Origin: Chromobacterium phragmitis
GTDB lineage: Bacteria > Pseudomonadota > Gammaproteobacteria > Burkholderiales > Chromobacteriaceae
DNA: 64,000 bases
Reading direction: 5' to 3'
Assembly: GCF_003325475.1 (NCBI RefSeq)
Contig: NZ_CP029495.1
Coordinates: forward strand, 1,674,001-1,738,000
Shown: positions 23,885 to 32,323 of the stretch, piece after piece
How the letters are laid out: every line of letters begins with the position of its first letter
Position numbering within the stretch: the first letter of the stretch is position 1
Made by a program: the position numbers and the translations under genes
Notes under the pieces: generated by a model
What the model was told of the DNA's origin: nothing
What the model saw: the letters and a program-made list of their open reading frames with translations, nothing else
Databases searched by the model: none

Positions 23885-25141
23885 ATGAAGCTGAAAACCC
23901 TGAGCCTGTCGCTGCTGATCGCCGCCGGCCTCGCCGCGCCGCTGGCCGCCCACGCCGCCGACAAACCGGTGCTGGAAGTGTGGACCATGAGCCTGTCGCC
24001 CAAGTTCGACGGCTATTTCAAGGAGCTGGTCAGCAAGTACAACGCCCAACATCCGAATGTGGAAGTGAAGTGGACCGACTACCCCTGGGACGTGATCCAG
24101 GCCAAGTTCACCGCCGCCGTCGGCGCAGGCAAGCCTCCCGCGCTGGTCAACCTGAACGTGCCCTGGGCCTACGACTACCAACAGGAGAGCCTGATCCAGC
24201 CGCTGGACAGCGTGATCGACAAGAACCAGTACGTGGCCGGCGCGCTGAAGGACGTCACCTTCAACGGCAAGGTTTACGCCTTCCCGCACTACAACGGTGC
24301 CAACGTCATCACCTACAACGCGGCCCTGTTCAAGAAAGCCGGCCTGGACCCGAACCTGCCGCCCAAATCGTTTGACCAGGAGCTGCAGTACGCCAAGATC
24401 ATCAAGGCCAAGACCGGCGTGGCCGGTTTCGCGCCGACCCTGGGTCCGACCAAGATCGAGGCGCTGCTGATGCAAAACGGCCTGGACGTGGTCAAGGACG
24501 GCAAACCGGCCTTCAACAGCCCGGCCCACGTCGCCTTCGTCAAGAAGCTGGCCGACGCCTACAAGGCCGGCGCGCTGCTGAAGGACAATCTGTTCTCGCA
24601 GGACAACTTCCAGGTGGCGATGGCAGCCTACAACAGCGGCCGCCTGGCCATGCTGGAGTCGACGCCCACCACGCTGACCCGCGTGCGCGACGAAGCGCCC
24701 AAGGTCTACCGCGACACCCGCGTCGCCGCCGCGCCGCTGGGCTCCACCGGCATCGCCGCCGGCGGCTGGATGTTCAACTTCGCCGTCGCGCGCAACGTGG
24801 ACAAGGCGCTGCTGCCGGAAATCGGCAAGTTCGGCAATTACCTGACCAACGCCGACAACCAGCTGGCCTTCGCCAAGCTGGCCGGCACCCTGCCCACCGC
24901 GCGCAAGGCGGCGCAGGACCCGCATTTCCAGAAAGTGGCCAATAACGCCGGCCCGGCCGAACGCGCCGTCGGCATCGCCGCCGCCAATCTGGACAAGACC
25001 CGCACCCTGTTCCTGTCGGTGAAGAACGCCGACACGCTGTCGGCCAGGCTGTCGGCCGCGGTGGAAAAGGCTGTGACCGGCCGCCAGGACGTCAAGGCCG
25101 CGCTGGACGAGGCGGCCGCCTACTGGAACGGCAAGCTGTAA
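23885..25141 (+). CDS. Sugar ABC transporter substrate-binding protein
   Basis: A 418-aa periplasmic binding protein of the extracellular solute-binding family 1. It has a signal peptide (MKLKTLSLSLLIAAGLAAPLAAHAA, about residues 1-25), then VLEVWTMSLSPKFDGYFKEL, the usual first strand, and the hinge region FNGKVYAFPHYNGANVITYN. There is no lipobox, so it is free in the periplasm. It is the first gene of the transporter set: two permeases follow, then a GH3 enzyme and the ATPase. AAGGAG lies 8 nt upstream. The ligand is probably a chito-oligosaccharide, by context. Confidence 0.92.
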   Translation: MKLKTLSLSLLIAAGLAAPLAAHAADKPVLEVWTMSLSPKFDGYFKELVSKYNAQHPNVEVKWTDYPWDVIQAKFTAAVGAGKPPALVNLNVPWAYDYQQESLIQPLDSVIDKNQYVAGALKDVTFNGKVYAFPHYNGANVITYNAALFKKAGLDPNLPPKSFDQELQYAKIIKAKTGVAGFAPTLGPTKIEALLMQNGLDVVKDGKPAFNSPAHVAFVKKLADAYKAGALLKDNLFSQDNFQVAMAAYNSGRLAMLESTPTTLTRVRDEAPKVYRDTRVAAAPLGSTGIAAGGWMFNFAVARNVDKALLPEIGKFGNYLTNADNQLAFAKLAGTLPTARKAAQDPHFQKVANNAGPAERAVGIAAANLDKTRTLFLSVKNADTLSARLSAAVEKAVTGRQDVKAALDEAAAYWNGKL

Positions 25142-25162
25142 GCCGCCCGCTTTCCCCGTCCG

Positions 25163-25178
25163 CCGCCGCGCGCGGCGG
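25163..25178 (+). promoter_or_regulatory. GC-rich palindrome between the SBP and permease genes
   Basis: Perfect 16-bp palindrome CCGCCGCGCGCGGCGG with no T-run, in the 73-bp gap. Such stem-loops commonly stabilise the abundant binding-protein mRNA against 3' decay; that role is inferred. Confidence 0.4.
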
Positions 25179-25214
25179 GCAGGCGTTTTCGCAACCACAC
25201 AGGGGATGCCGGCC

Positions 25215-26084
25215 ATGCGCCATACCCGCAAGACCACCCTGCAAGCCTACCTGTTCCTGGCCCCGGCCCTGCTGCTGCTGGCCATCTTCTCTTTCTGGCC
25301 AGTAGGGTTCGGCTCCCTGCTCGCCTTCACCCGCTACAACCTGATAGACGCGCCGCAATGGGTGGGCTGGGACAATTTCCGCGATCTGTTCGGCGACGAG
25401 CTGTTTTTGTCGGCATTGAAAAACTCCGCGCTGTATCTCCTGGTGGTGCCGGTGATCCAGCTGCTGGCCATGCTGCTGGCAGTGCTGGTCAACAACAACC
25501 TGCCCGGCATCAAGCTGTTCCGCGCCGCCTACTATCTGCCGGTAGTCACCTCGGTGTCGGTGATCGGCATCATCTGGAACTTCATGTACACCGAGGACGG
25601 CGTGCTCAACGCCGCATTGCGCTGGCTGCATCTGATCAACGATCCGGTGGGCTGGCTCACCGATGACCACATCGCCTTGTTCGCGGTGATGTTCATCACC
25701 GTCTGGCGCGGCATCGGCTGGTATATGGTGTTGTACCTGGCCGGCCTGCAGGCGGTGCCGGCGGACGTGCACGAGGCGGCGCAGCTGGACGGCGCCAACC
25801 GCTGGCAGCGCTTCTGGCGCATCACCGTGCCTTTGCTCGCCCCCACCATCCTCTTGTGCTCCATCATGTCCATGCTGGCGGCGGTGAAGGCCTTCGAGGA
25901 GGTGCAGATCCTGACCAAGGGCGGGCCGATGCAGTCCACCTACACCGCGCTGTATTACGCCTACGAGTTCGGCATCAAATCGCTGAACTTCGGCCGCGCG
26001 CTGGCCGCCAGCCTGGTGATGTCGGCCTTCTGCATCGTGCTGGCCTGGCTGAATTTCCGTTACCTGCAACCGCGCGACCGCTGA
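25215..26084 (+). CDS. Sugar ABC transporter permease (MalF/UgpA type)
   Basis: A 289-aa inner-membrane permease with six predicted TM helices, starting LQAYLFLAPALLLLAIFSFWPVGFG. The ATPase-docking EAA loop is near residues 190-210: VHEAAQLDGANRWQRFWRITVPLL. I chose the ATG at 25215 because AGGGG then lies 9 nt upstream; the ATG at 25206 would sit directly on it. The second permease starts 9 bp after its stop. Confidence 0.93.
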   Translation: MRHTRKTTLQAYLFLAPALLLLAIFSFWPVGFGSLLAFTRYNLIDAPQWVGWDNFRDLFGDELFLSALKNSALYLLVVPVIQLLAMLLAVLVNNNLPGIKLFRAAYYLPVVTSVSVIGIIWNFMYTEDGVLNAALRWLHLINDPVGWLTDDHIALFAVMFITVWRGIGWYMVLYLAGLQAVPADVHEAAQLDGANRWQRFWRITVPLLAPTILLCSIMSMLAAVKAFEEVQILTKGGPMQSTYTALYYAYEFGIKSLNFGRALAASLVMSAFCIVLAWLNFRYLQPRDR

Positions 26085-26093
26085 GGAGGCGAG

Positions 26094-26960
26094 ATGCATT
26101 CTTCCACCACCCTGCCCGTTCCGGCCGCCCGCGCGCGGCAGCGGCTGGACCGCCTGGGCAACCGCTCGCTCCATTATCTGGTGCTGGCCGCCATCGGCCT
26201 GATCACCGTCTACCCCTTCTGGTGGACGCTGGTGACGGCGCTGTCCGGCGACGGCGAAGTGTTCGCCTTCCCGCCGCCCTTGCTGCCCACGGCGCCGACG
26301 CTGGCCAACTTCCGCGAGGCCGTGTCCAGCATCGACATGCTGGCCTTTTACCACAACTCCTTCGCCATCACCGCGCTGACCGTGGCTGGCACGCTGCTGG
26401 TCAGCGCGCTGGCCGCCTACCCGCTGGCGCGCATGCCGTTTCCCGGCCGGCGGCTGGTGTTCGGCGCCATCCTGGCCACCATGATTCTGCCCAGCGAGGT
26501 CAACTTCCTGGTCAACTTCATCACCGTGTCCAAGCTGCAGCTGACCGACAGCTATAGCGGCGTGGTATTGCCGACCCTGGCCGGCGCGGTAGGCATCTTT
26601 TTGATGAAGCAGGCCTTCGAGGCGGTGCCGCAAGACCTGCTGGACGCCGCGCGCGTGGATGGCGCGTCGGAGTGGCAAATCTTCTGGAAGATCATGCTGC
26701 CGCTGTCGCGTCCGGCGCTGGCGGCGCTGACCATCCTCACCACGGTGTCGGCCTGGAACCAGTACATCTGGCCGTCCATCGTGATGTCCAGCCCGGACAA
26801 GTTCCCCCTGTCCGTCGGCGTGCTGTATCTGGCCGGCGCCTTCAGCTTCAAAACGCGGGTGGTGGCGGCCGGCGCGGTGCTGACCGTGCTGCCCATCCTG
26901 ATCGTCTTCCTGTTCACCCAGCGCTACTTCCTGCGCGGCTTCGATGGAGCGGTGAAATGA
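26094..26960 (+). CDS. Sugar ABC transporter permease (MalG/UgpE type)
   Basis: A 288-aa second permease with six TM helices (first about 27-46: HYLVLAAIGLITVYPFWWTL). Its EAA loop reads LLDAARVDGASEWQIFWKIMLPLS and its end is FTQRYFLRGFDGAVK, the usual C-terminus of this class. GGAGG lies 5 nt upstream. The stop overlaps the GH3 start codon by ATGA, so the hydrolase is translated together with the transporter. Confidence 0.93.
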   Translation: MHSSTTLPVPAARARQRLDRLGNRSLHYLVLAAIGLITVYPFWWTLVTALSGDGEVFAFPPPLLPTAPTLANFREAVSSIDMLAFYHNSFAITALTVAGTLLVSALAAYPLARMPFPGRRLVFGAILATMILPSEVNFLVNFITVSKLQLTDSYSGVVLPTLAGAVGIFLMKQAFEAVPQDLLDAARVDGASEWQIFWKIMLPLSRPALAALTILTTVSAWNQYIWPSIVMSSPDKFPLSVGVLYLAGAFSFKTRVVAAGAVLTVLPILIVFLFTQRYFLRGFDGAVK

Positions 26961-28474
26961 CCCTGAGCAAGGAACAACTGGAGCAACTGGCCGGCCGCTG
27001 CCTGATGGTGGACGTGGCAGGCCCGGTATTAAGCGAAGAAGAAGCGGCGCGGCTGCAACGCATGCGGGTGCGCGCCATCTGCCTGTTCCGCCGCAATGTG
27101 CCGGACGCCGCCTCTACCCGCCGCCTGGCGGCGGACCTCAAGCGCGCGCTGGGCGACGACATCCTGATCGCACTGGACCAGGAGGGCGGCGGCGTGATGC
27201 GCACGCTGTTCCTGCCGCAAGCGCCGGCCGCGATGGCGCTGGCCGCCGTCGGCGACGACGAGCTGGCCCGCCGCGTCGGCGGCGCGGTGGCGCGCGGGCT
27301 GAAGAGCCTGGGCGTCAACTGGAACTTCGCCCCGGTGCTGGACCTGAACAATAATCCGGCCAACCCGGTGATAGGCGAACGCTCCTTCGGCGCCGATCCC
27401 GCCCGCGCCGCCGCTCTGGCCCGCGCCTGGATGGAAGGCCATCTGGCCGAAGGCGTGGCCTGCTGCGTCAAGCACTTCCCCGGCCATGGCGACACCCATA
27501 CCGATTCCCACCTGGACCTGCCGGTGGTGGACAAGCCGCAGGCCGAGCTGCGCGATTACGAACTGGCGCCGTTCAAGGCGCTGTCCGCCCACGCGCCGGC
27601 GCTGATGAGCGCCCACATCCGCTTCCCCAGCCTGGACCCGGAATGGCCGGCCACCTTGTCGCCCGCCATCCTCACCGGCCTGCTGCGGCGCGAGCTGGGC
27701 TTTGCCGGCGTAGCCATCACCGACGCGCTGAACATGAAGGCGATACGCGAGCGCTGGGGTCAGGCCGCCGGCTCGGTGCAAACCTTGAAAGCCGGCGCCG
27801 ACCTGTCGCTGGTCTTGCAATTTCCGGAGGAAATGGAAGCCAGTTTCGAGGCGCTGCGGGCGGCCCTGCAAAGCGGCGAGCTGGCCCAGGCGCGGCTGGA
27901 AGAAGCCGCCGAACGGGTGGACGCCTTGATCCGCCGCTATCCCAGCCGCGACGATTACGACTACGCCGCCGAGCAGCGCGCGGCCGACGAAGCCTTGTTC
28001 GCCGACGCCTGGCGGCGCGCGTTGACGCCCTACGGCGACGCGCCCACGCTGCCGGCCGGCCAGCGGCTGCGGCTGGTGGTGCAGGATCAAGCCCCGTCCG
28101 ACGGCGTGTCCGAAGCCGGCCTGTCCGCCAGCAAGCTGGTGGCCGCGCTGTCGCATCGCCACGCCTTGGAAGTGGTGCGCTTCCAGCAGCGCGCCGCGCT
28201 GGACTGGTCCACCTTGCCCCAAGACGGCGTATTCACCGTCCTGGCCTCCACCACGCGCGAGCGCTACGGCCGTCGCGAGCAGCAAACCTGGAAACCTGAC
28301 TTGCATCTGGCATTATGGAACCCCTACGCCGCCGCCGACATCGCCGCGCCGGCCTTGATCAGCTACGGCTTCGCCGACGCCGCGCTGGAAGCCGTCAGCC
28401 GCCGCCTGGCCGGCGAGATCGCCGCCGCCGGCCGCCTGCCGGTGGAGCTGGGCCAACCCTATCAGGAGCAATGA
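26957..28474 (+). CDS. GH3 beta-N-acetylhexosaminidase (NagZ-like)
   Basis: A 505-aa cytosolic enzyme with no signal peptide. The GH3 barrel (about residues 1-330) holds ALDQEGGGVMR, NWNFAPVLDLN and the NagZ-specific KHFPGHGDTHTDSH loop, whose His/Asp dyad supplies the acid/base. The nucleophile Asp is in ITDALNMKAI. A second domain of about 170 residues follows; E. coli NagZ (341 aa) lacks it, while two-domain Gram-positive GlcNAcases have it. Embedded in a sugar ABC operon and sharing an ATGA overlap, it most likely cleaves imported GlcNAc oligomers inside the cell. A cell-wall recycling role is the alternative. Confidence 0.9.
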   Translation: MTLSKEQLEQLAGRCLMVDVAGPVLSEEEAARLQRMRVRAICLFRRNVPDAASTRRLAADLKRALGDDILIALDQEGGGVMRTLFLPQAPAAMALAAVGDDELARRVGGAVARGLKSLGVNWNFAPVLDLNNNPANPVIGERSFGADPARAAALARAWMEGHLAEGVACCVKHFPGHGDTHTDSHLDLPVVDKPQAELRDYELAPFKALSAHAPALMSAHIRFPSLDPEWPATLSPAILTGLLRRELGFAGVAITDALNMKAIRERWGQAAGSVQTLKAGADLSLVLQFPEEMEASFEALRAALQSGELAQARLEEAAERVDALIRRYPSRDDYDYAAEQRAADEALFADAWRRALTPYGDAPTLPAGQRLRLVVQDQAPSDGVSEAGLSASKLVAALSHRHALEVVRFQQRAALDWSTLPQDGVFTVLASTTRERYGRREQQTWKPDLHLALWNPYAAADIAAPALISYGFADAALEAVSRRLAGEIAAAGRLPVELGQPYQEQ

Positions 28475-28475
28475 G

Positions 28476-29591
28476 ATGTCCCGACTCTCGCTGAAAAACA
28501 TCCGCAAGGTTTACGACGACGGCAACGCCGTGATTCACGGCGTCAGCCTGGACATCCGCGACGGCGAATTCATGGTCTTCGTCGGCCCGTCCGGCTGCGG
28601 TAAATCCACCATGATGCGCATGATCGCCGGCCTGGAGGACATCAGCGCCGGCGAGCTGTGGATAGACGACAAATTGGCCAACGACATCGACCCGGCCAAG
28701 CGCGGCCTGGCCATGGTGTTTCAAAGCTACGCGCTGTATCCGCACATGACGGTGCGCGACAATATGGCCTTCAGCCTGAAACTGGCCGGCCACAGCAAGG
28801 CGGAAATCGACGCCGCCGTGCACCGCGCCGCGCTGACGCTGCAGATCGAACACCTGCTGGACCGCAAGCCCAAGGCCCTGTCCGGCGGCCAGCGCCAGCG
28901 CGTGGCCATAGGCCGCGCCATCGTGCGCAAACCCGGCGTGTTCCTGTTCGACGAACCGCTGTCCAATCTGGACGCGGCGCTCAGGGTGCAGATGCGCATC
29001 GAGCTGGCGCGGCTGCACCAGGAGCTGGGCAGCACCATGATCTACGTCACCCACGACCAGGTGGAGGCGATGACCCTGGGCCACCGCATCGCGGTGTTCA
29101 ACGCCGGCCGCATCGAGCAGGTGGGCACGCCGCTGGAGCTGTACAACCGCCCGGCCAACCGCTTCGTCGCCGGCTTCCTCGGCTCGCCGAAGATGAACTT
29201 CATTCCCGCCCAGGCGCTGCGGCGCGACATCGCCGGCGTAGAGCTGCGGCTGCCCGGCGACTGCCGGCTGACCCTGCCCTTCGCCGAAACGGGAAGCGGC
29301 GAGCTGGCGCTGGGCGTCCGCGCCGAGCATCTTTACTTCGCCGAATCCGGCCTGCCGGCCACGGTGCAGCTGGTGGAGCATCTGGGCGACCAGCAGATCG
29401 TCTACCTGCGCCATGAAGGCGAAGGCGAGCCCATCGCGATGAAGCTGCCCGGCCACGAGGCCGAGCCGCGTCCCGGCGAGCGCCGCTGCCTGGCGCCGGA
29501 TCCGCGCCATTGCCACCTGTTCGACGACGGCGGCCGGGCGCTCGCTCGCGTGGACGCATCGCTGCAGCAAGAAGCGGCGCTGATCGCGTGA
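28476..29591 (+). CDS. Sugar ABC transporter ATPase (UgpC/MsmK type)
   Basis: A 371-aa ATPase. Walker A is GPSGCGKST at residues 37-45, the Q-loop is in VFQSYALYPHM, the signature is LSGGQRQR (about residue 135), Walker B is VFLFDEPLSNLDA, and the H-loop is VTHDQ. The C-terminal TOBE-type domain (about residues 240-370) is typical of carbohydrate importers of the MalK/UgpC/MsmK class. AGGAG precedes the ATG. It is the last gene of the locus; its order after the hydrolase is a little unusual. Confidence 0.94.
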   Translation: MSRLSLKNIRKVYDDGNAVIHGVSLDIRDGEFMVFVGPSGCGKSTMMRMIAGLEDISAGELWIDDKLANDIDPAKRGLAMVFQSYALYPHMTVRDNMAFSLKLAGHSKAEIDAAVHRAALTLQIEHLLDRKPKALSGGQRQRVAIGRAIVRKPGVFLFDEPLSNLDAALRVQMRIELARLHQELGSTMIYVTHDQVEAMTLGHRIAVFNAGRIEQVGTPLELYNRPANRFVAGFLGSPKMNFIPAQALRRDIAGVELRLPGDCRLTLPFAETGSGELALGVRAEHLYFAESGLPATVQLVEHLGDQQIVYLRHEGEGEPIAMKLPGHEAEPRPGERRCLAPDPRHCHLFDDGGRALARVDASLQQEAALIA

Positions 29592-29609
29592 TGCCAGGAT
29601 CAGCGGCGC

Positions 29610-29745
29610 TTATCCACAGCGCCGCTCAAACCGCCAACTTACCCACACCCCTCCGCCGCACACGCCCTGTCATTCTCGCAAAACCCGTAAACCTCGATTC
29701 GGCGAGATTATCCACAACGGTCTGGCAAATTCCGACTTGCCCACA
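29610..29745. promoter_or_regulatory. DnaA-box group upstream of chemoreceptor 3
   Basis: Perfect boxes TTATCCACA lie at 29610-29618 and 29708-29716. A near box TTACCCACA is at 29639-29647 and a weaker TTGCCCACA at 29737-29745. All are in the same orientation, within the 271-bp gap between the ABC ATPase and chemoreceptor 3. A 19-bp sequence beginning in the second perfect box (29713-29731) recurs in the larger cluster near 61.9 kb. DnaA binding is inferred. Confidence 0.6.
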
Positions 29746-29862
29746 GCCAATTCAATCACAGGAAAATCATGAAAAACCTTTGATTCGACTAAGTAATTAT
29801 TCGTAAGACATGGCGAACTGCCCTACAACTAGAACAGCAATGTTCTTGTTCGGAGTATCACA

Positions 29863-31485
29863 ATGGATCGCCAAACCTCTCTGGCCGGGCAACTGGCCGC
29901 CATCGTCGGCCTGGTGGTCGCCATTCTGCTGTTCTCCTCGCTGCTTTCGCTGTACCAACTGTGGGGCGGCATCCGCACCTTCCGCGACCAAGTGGCCGCC
30001 GACCAGCAAAGCGTGCAGCAGGTGCTGACCATGCAGGTGGACTTCAAGAAGCAGGTGCAGGAGTGGAAGGACACGCTGCTGCGCGGCCAGGATCCCGCCA
30101 AGCTGGCCAAATACTGGGGCAACTTCGAGAAGAAAGAACAGCAAGTGCGCGACGAGGGCAACGCGCTGGCGGCCCAGGCGCCGGACCCGCAGGCGCAGCA
30201 GTTGCTGCAGCAATTCGTCGCCGCCCACCAGAAAATGGGCGACGACTACCGCAAGGGACTGGACGCCTACAAGCAGGCCGGCGCCGACTTCAAAGCCGGC
30301 GACAAGCAGGTCGCCGGCATGGACCGCCCGCCGACCGAGCTGCTGACCCAGGCCAGCGACATGCTGGACAAGCGAGCCAAGGCCAACGCGATAGCGGCCG
30401 TCTCCAACGCCAACGCCGCGCTGTGGCGGGTCGTCGTCGTGATGGCCATCGGCACCGTGCTCGGCATCGCGCTGTTCCTGTACTACGTCCACCGCGTCAT
30501 CGTCGCCCGCGCCCGCTCGCTGGTGGCGGACCTGACCCGGCTGGCCGACGGCGACTTCACCCAGCCGTTCCATCCGGGGCGGATGGATGAGATCGGCCAG
30601 ATCGCCGCCTGCAGCGAAACGGTGCGCACCCACCTGGGCGCGTTGATCGCCGAACTGGTCAACGCCGCCAAGAAAGTGGGCGACACCAGCCACGAGCTGG
30701 GCCGCTCCGCCCGCTCGCTGGCCAGCGGCGCGGAAGCGCAGAACGACGCCATCGCCGGCAACGCCGCCTCGCTGGAGGAAATGGCCACCAGCATAGACAC
30801 CATCGCCGACCAGACCGCCCGCATCAGCGACGACTCCCGCAACAGCGCGCAGAAAACCCGGGAAGGCTTGGACGAGGTGGAGCGGCTTCGCCGCCAGGCC
30901 GAGACCATAGACTCGGTGATGGGGCAGGTGGACCAGGCTTCGCAGGCCTTCCGCGACAGCACCCAGGCCATCGGCCAACTGACCAGCCAAATCCGCGACA
31001 TCGCCGAACAAACCAATCTGTTGGCGTTGAATGCGGCGATCGAGGCGGCGCGCGCCGGCGAAATGGGCCGCGGCTTCGCCGTGGTGGCCGACGAGGTGCG
31101 CAAGCTGGCGGAAAACTCGGCCAAGGCGGCCAGCGAAATCAAGGCCGTGACCGAGCAGCTGAATCAGAACGCGCAATCGGTGGGCGGCACGGTGCAGAAC
31201 GGCCTGGACGCCACCCGCCAGAGCCGCGACACCATGACCACGGTGATGAGCAATCTGCAGGCGGCCAACGACAGCGTGCAGGAAGCCAGCGGCGGCGTCG
31301 GCCAGATCCGCGACGCCATCGCCGAGCAAAAGAGCGTCTGCAACAGCATCGCCCAGCGCTTCGAAACCGTGGCGCAGATGGTGGCCGACAATTCGGAAGC
31401 CGCCGGCGAGCTGCACGGCGCGGTGGTCAGCCTCAACGGCCTGGCCGAACACATGCAAGGCATGGTCGGCAAGTTCCGCCTATAG
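29863..31485 (+). CDS. Methyl-accepting chemotaxis protein (3)
   Basis: A 540-aa chemoreceptor. TM1 is about residues 10-32 and the periplasmic helical domain about 33-187, with the QEWKDTLLRGQDPAKLAKYW motif seen in a subgroup of proteobacterial receptors. TM2 is about 188-208, then HAMP (RLADGDFTQPF). The tip DIAEQTNLLALNAAIEAARAG is near residue 378. CGGAG lies about 8 nt before the ATG. It follows the proposed chito-oligosaccharide locus, so sensing its products is possible but unproven. Confidence 0.95.
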   Translation: MDRQTSLAGQLAAIVGLVVAILLFSSLLSLYQLWGGIRTFRDQVAADQQSVQQVLTMQVDFKKQVQEWKDTLLRGQDPAKLAKYWGNFEKKEQQVRDEGNALAAQAPDPQAQQLLQQFVAAHQKMGDDYRKGLDAYKQAGADFKAGDKQVAGMDRPPTELLTQASDMLDKRAKANAIAAVSNANAALWRVVVVMAIGTVLGIALFLYYVHRVIVARARSLVADLTRLADGDFTQPFHPGRMDEIGQIAACSETVRTHLGALIAELVNAAKKVGDTSHELGRSARSLASGAEAQNDAIAGNAASLEEMATSIDTIADQTARISDDSRNSAQKTREGLDEVERLRRQAETIDSVMGQVDQASQAFRDSTQAIGQLTSQIRDIAEQTNLLALNAAIEAARAGEMGRGFAVVADEVRKLAENSAKAASEIKAVTEQLNQNAQSVGGTVQNGLDATRQSRDTMTTVMSNLQAANDSVQEASGGVGQIRDAIAEQKSVCNSIAQRFETVAQMVADNSEAAGELHGAVVSLNGLAEHMQGMVGKFRL

Positions 31486-31507
31486 CGCGGGCTCGGCGCG
31501 CCGCGGA

Positions 31508-32164
31508 TCAGGCGGCGAAAACGGGGCTGGCGGCGTCCAGCCGGAAGCGCAACAGCGCGCCGGCATGCGGCGCCAGCTTTTCCTCCAGCCAGTCCATGCC
31601 GGCCTCGCCGGACGGAAAGCCGCCATCCGGCCGTTCGCTGACGAACACCGCGTTGCGGCTCTCCGCCGTCAGCTTGAAACGATCCGACTCCAGCCAGTTC
31701 AGGCAGCGGCACACCACCTCGCGCTCCCCGTTCAGCCAGGCCGCCTCGCCCGGCTGCGGCCGCTCGGCCTCGGTCCGGCCCAAGGGCAGGAAGCGTTCGT
31801 CGCCGCGCGCCAAATCCAGCGTCAACTCGCCGCCCAGCGGGTCCGCATCCTCGCCGCCGAACGGCGCCAGGCTGAGCAAGGACGCCTGGTTGTACAGGTC
31901 CACCAGCGGCAGGATGCTGCGCAGCTTGCCCTTTTGCGCCGCCTTCACCAGATATTCCAGCGAGCAGCGCGCCTTCTTGTCGCCCGGCAACTCGCGGTAG
32001 ACGTCCTTCCAGCGCCGCAACAGCGCGTCCAGATCCACCTCGCTTTCCGGGAGCGACGGCGTCGTCGCCGGCAGCGCGGCGATATTCAAGTCCAGGGCCA
32101 GCAGCCCGCTCACTTCCATTTCCGGCATCCGGCTCAACAACGCCGGGCTCAACGCGATGCGCAT
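31508..32164 (-). CDS. B3/4 domain-containing protein
   Basis: A 218-aa cytosolic protein with the B3/B4 tRNA-binding-type domain known from the phenylalanyl-tRNA synthetase beta subunit and free-standing editing-like proteins: WKDVYRELPGDKKARCSLEYLVKAA, then LPLVDLYNQASLLSLAPFGGEDAD, then the C-terminal LTAESRNAVFVSE. Stand-alone members may act on aminoacyl-tRNA or amino acids. AAGGAG lies 8 nt before the ATG. Convergent with chemoreceptor 3. Confidence 0.82.
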   Translation of the reverse strand: MRIALSPALLSRMPEMEVSGLLALDLNIAALPATTPSLPESEVDLDALLRRWKDVYRELPGDKKARCSLEYLVKAAQKGKLRSILPLVDLYNQASLLSLAPFGGEDADPLGGELTLDLARGDERFLPLGRTEAERPQPGEAAWLNGEREVVCRCLNWLESDRFKLTAESRNAVFVSERPDGGFPSGEAGMDWLEEKLAPHAGALLRFRLDAASPVFAA

Positions 32165-32323
32165 CGTCCGCTCCTTCGTTTCCATCCCGCTCATGCTAGC
32201 CAAACCGGTGGCGGCAGTGAAACGAAAGCTTTTAATGGGTCATTAGCGCGGCGGCGAAATCTGCAAGACCCGGCCCGCACAAGCGCGGACACTGCGGGCA
32301 TCCACACCTGAAGGAATGCCGCG

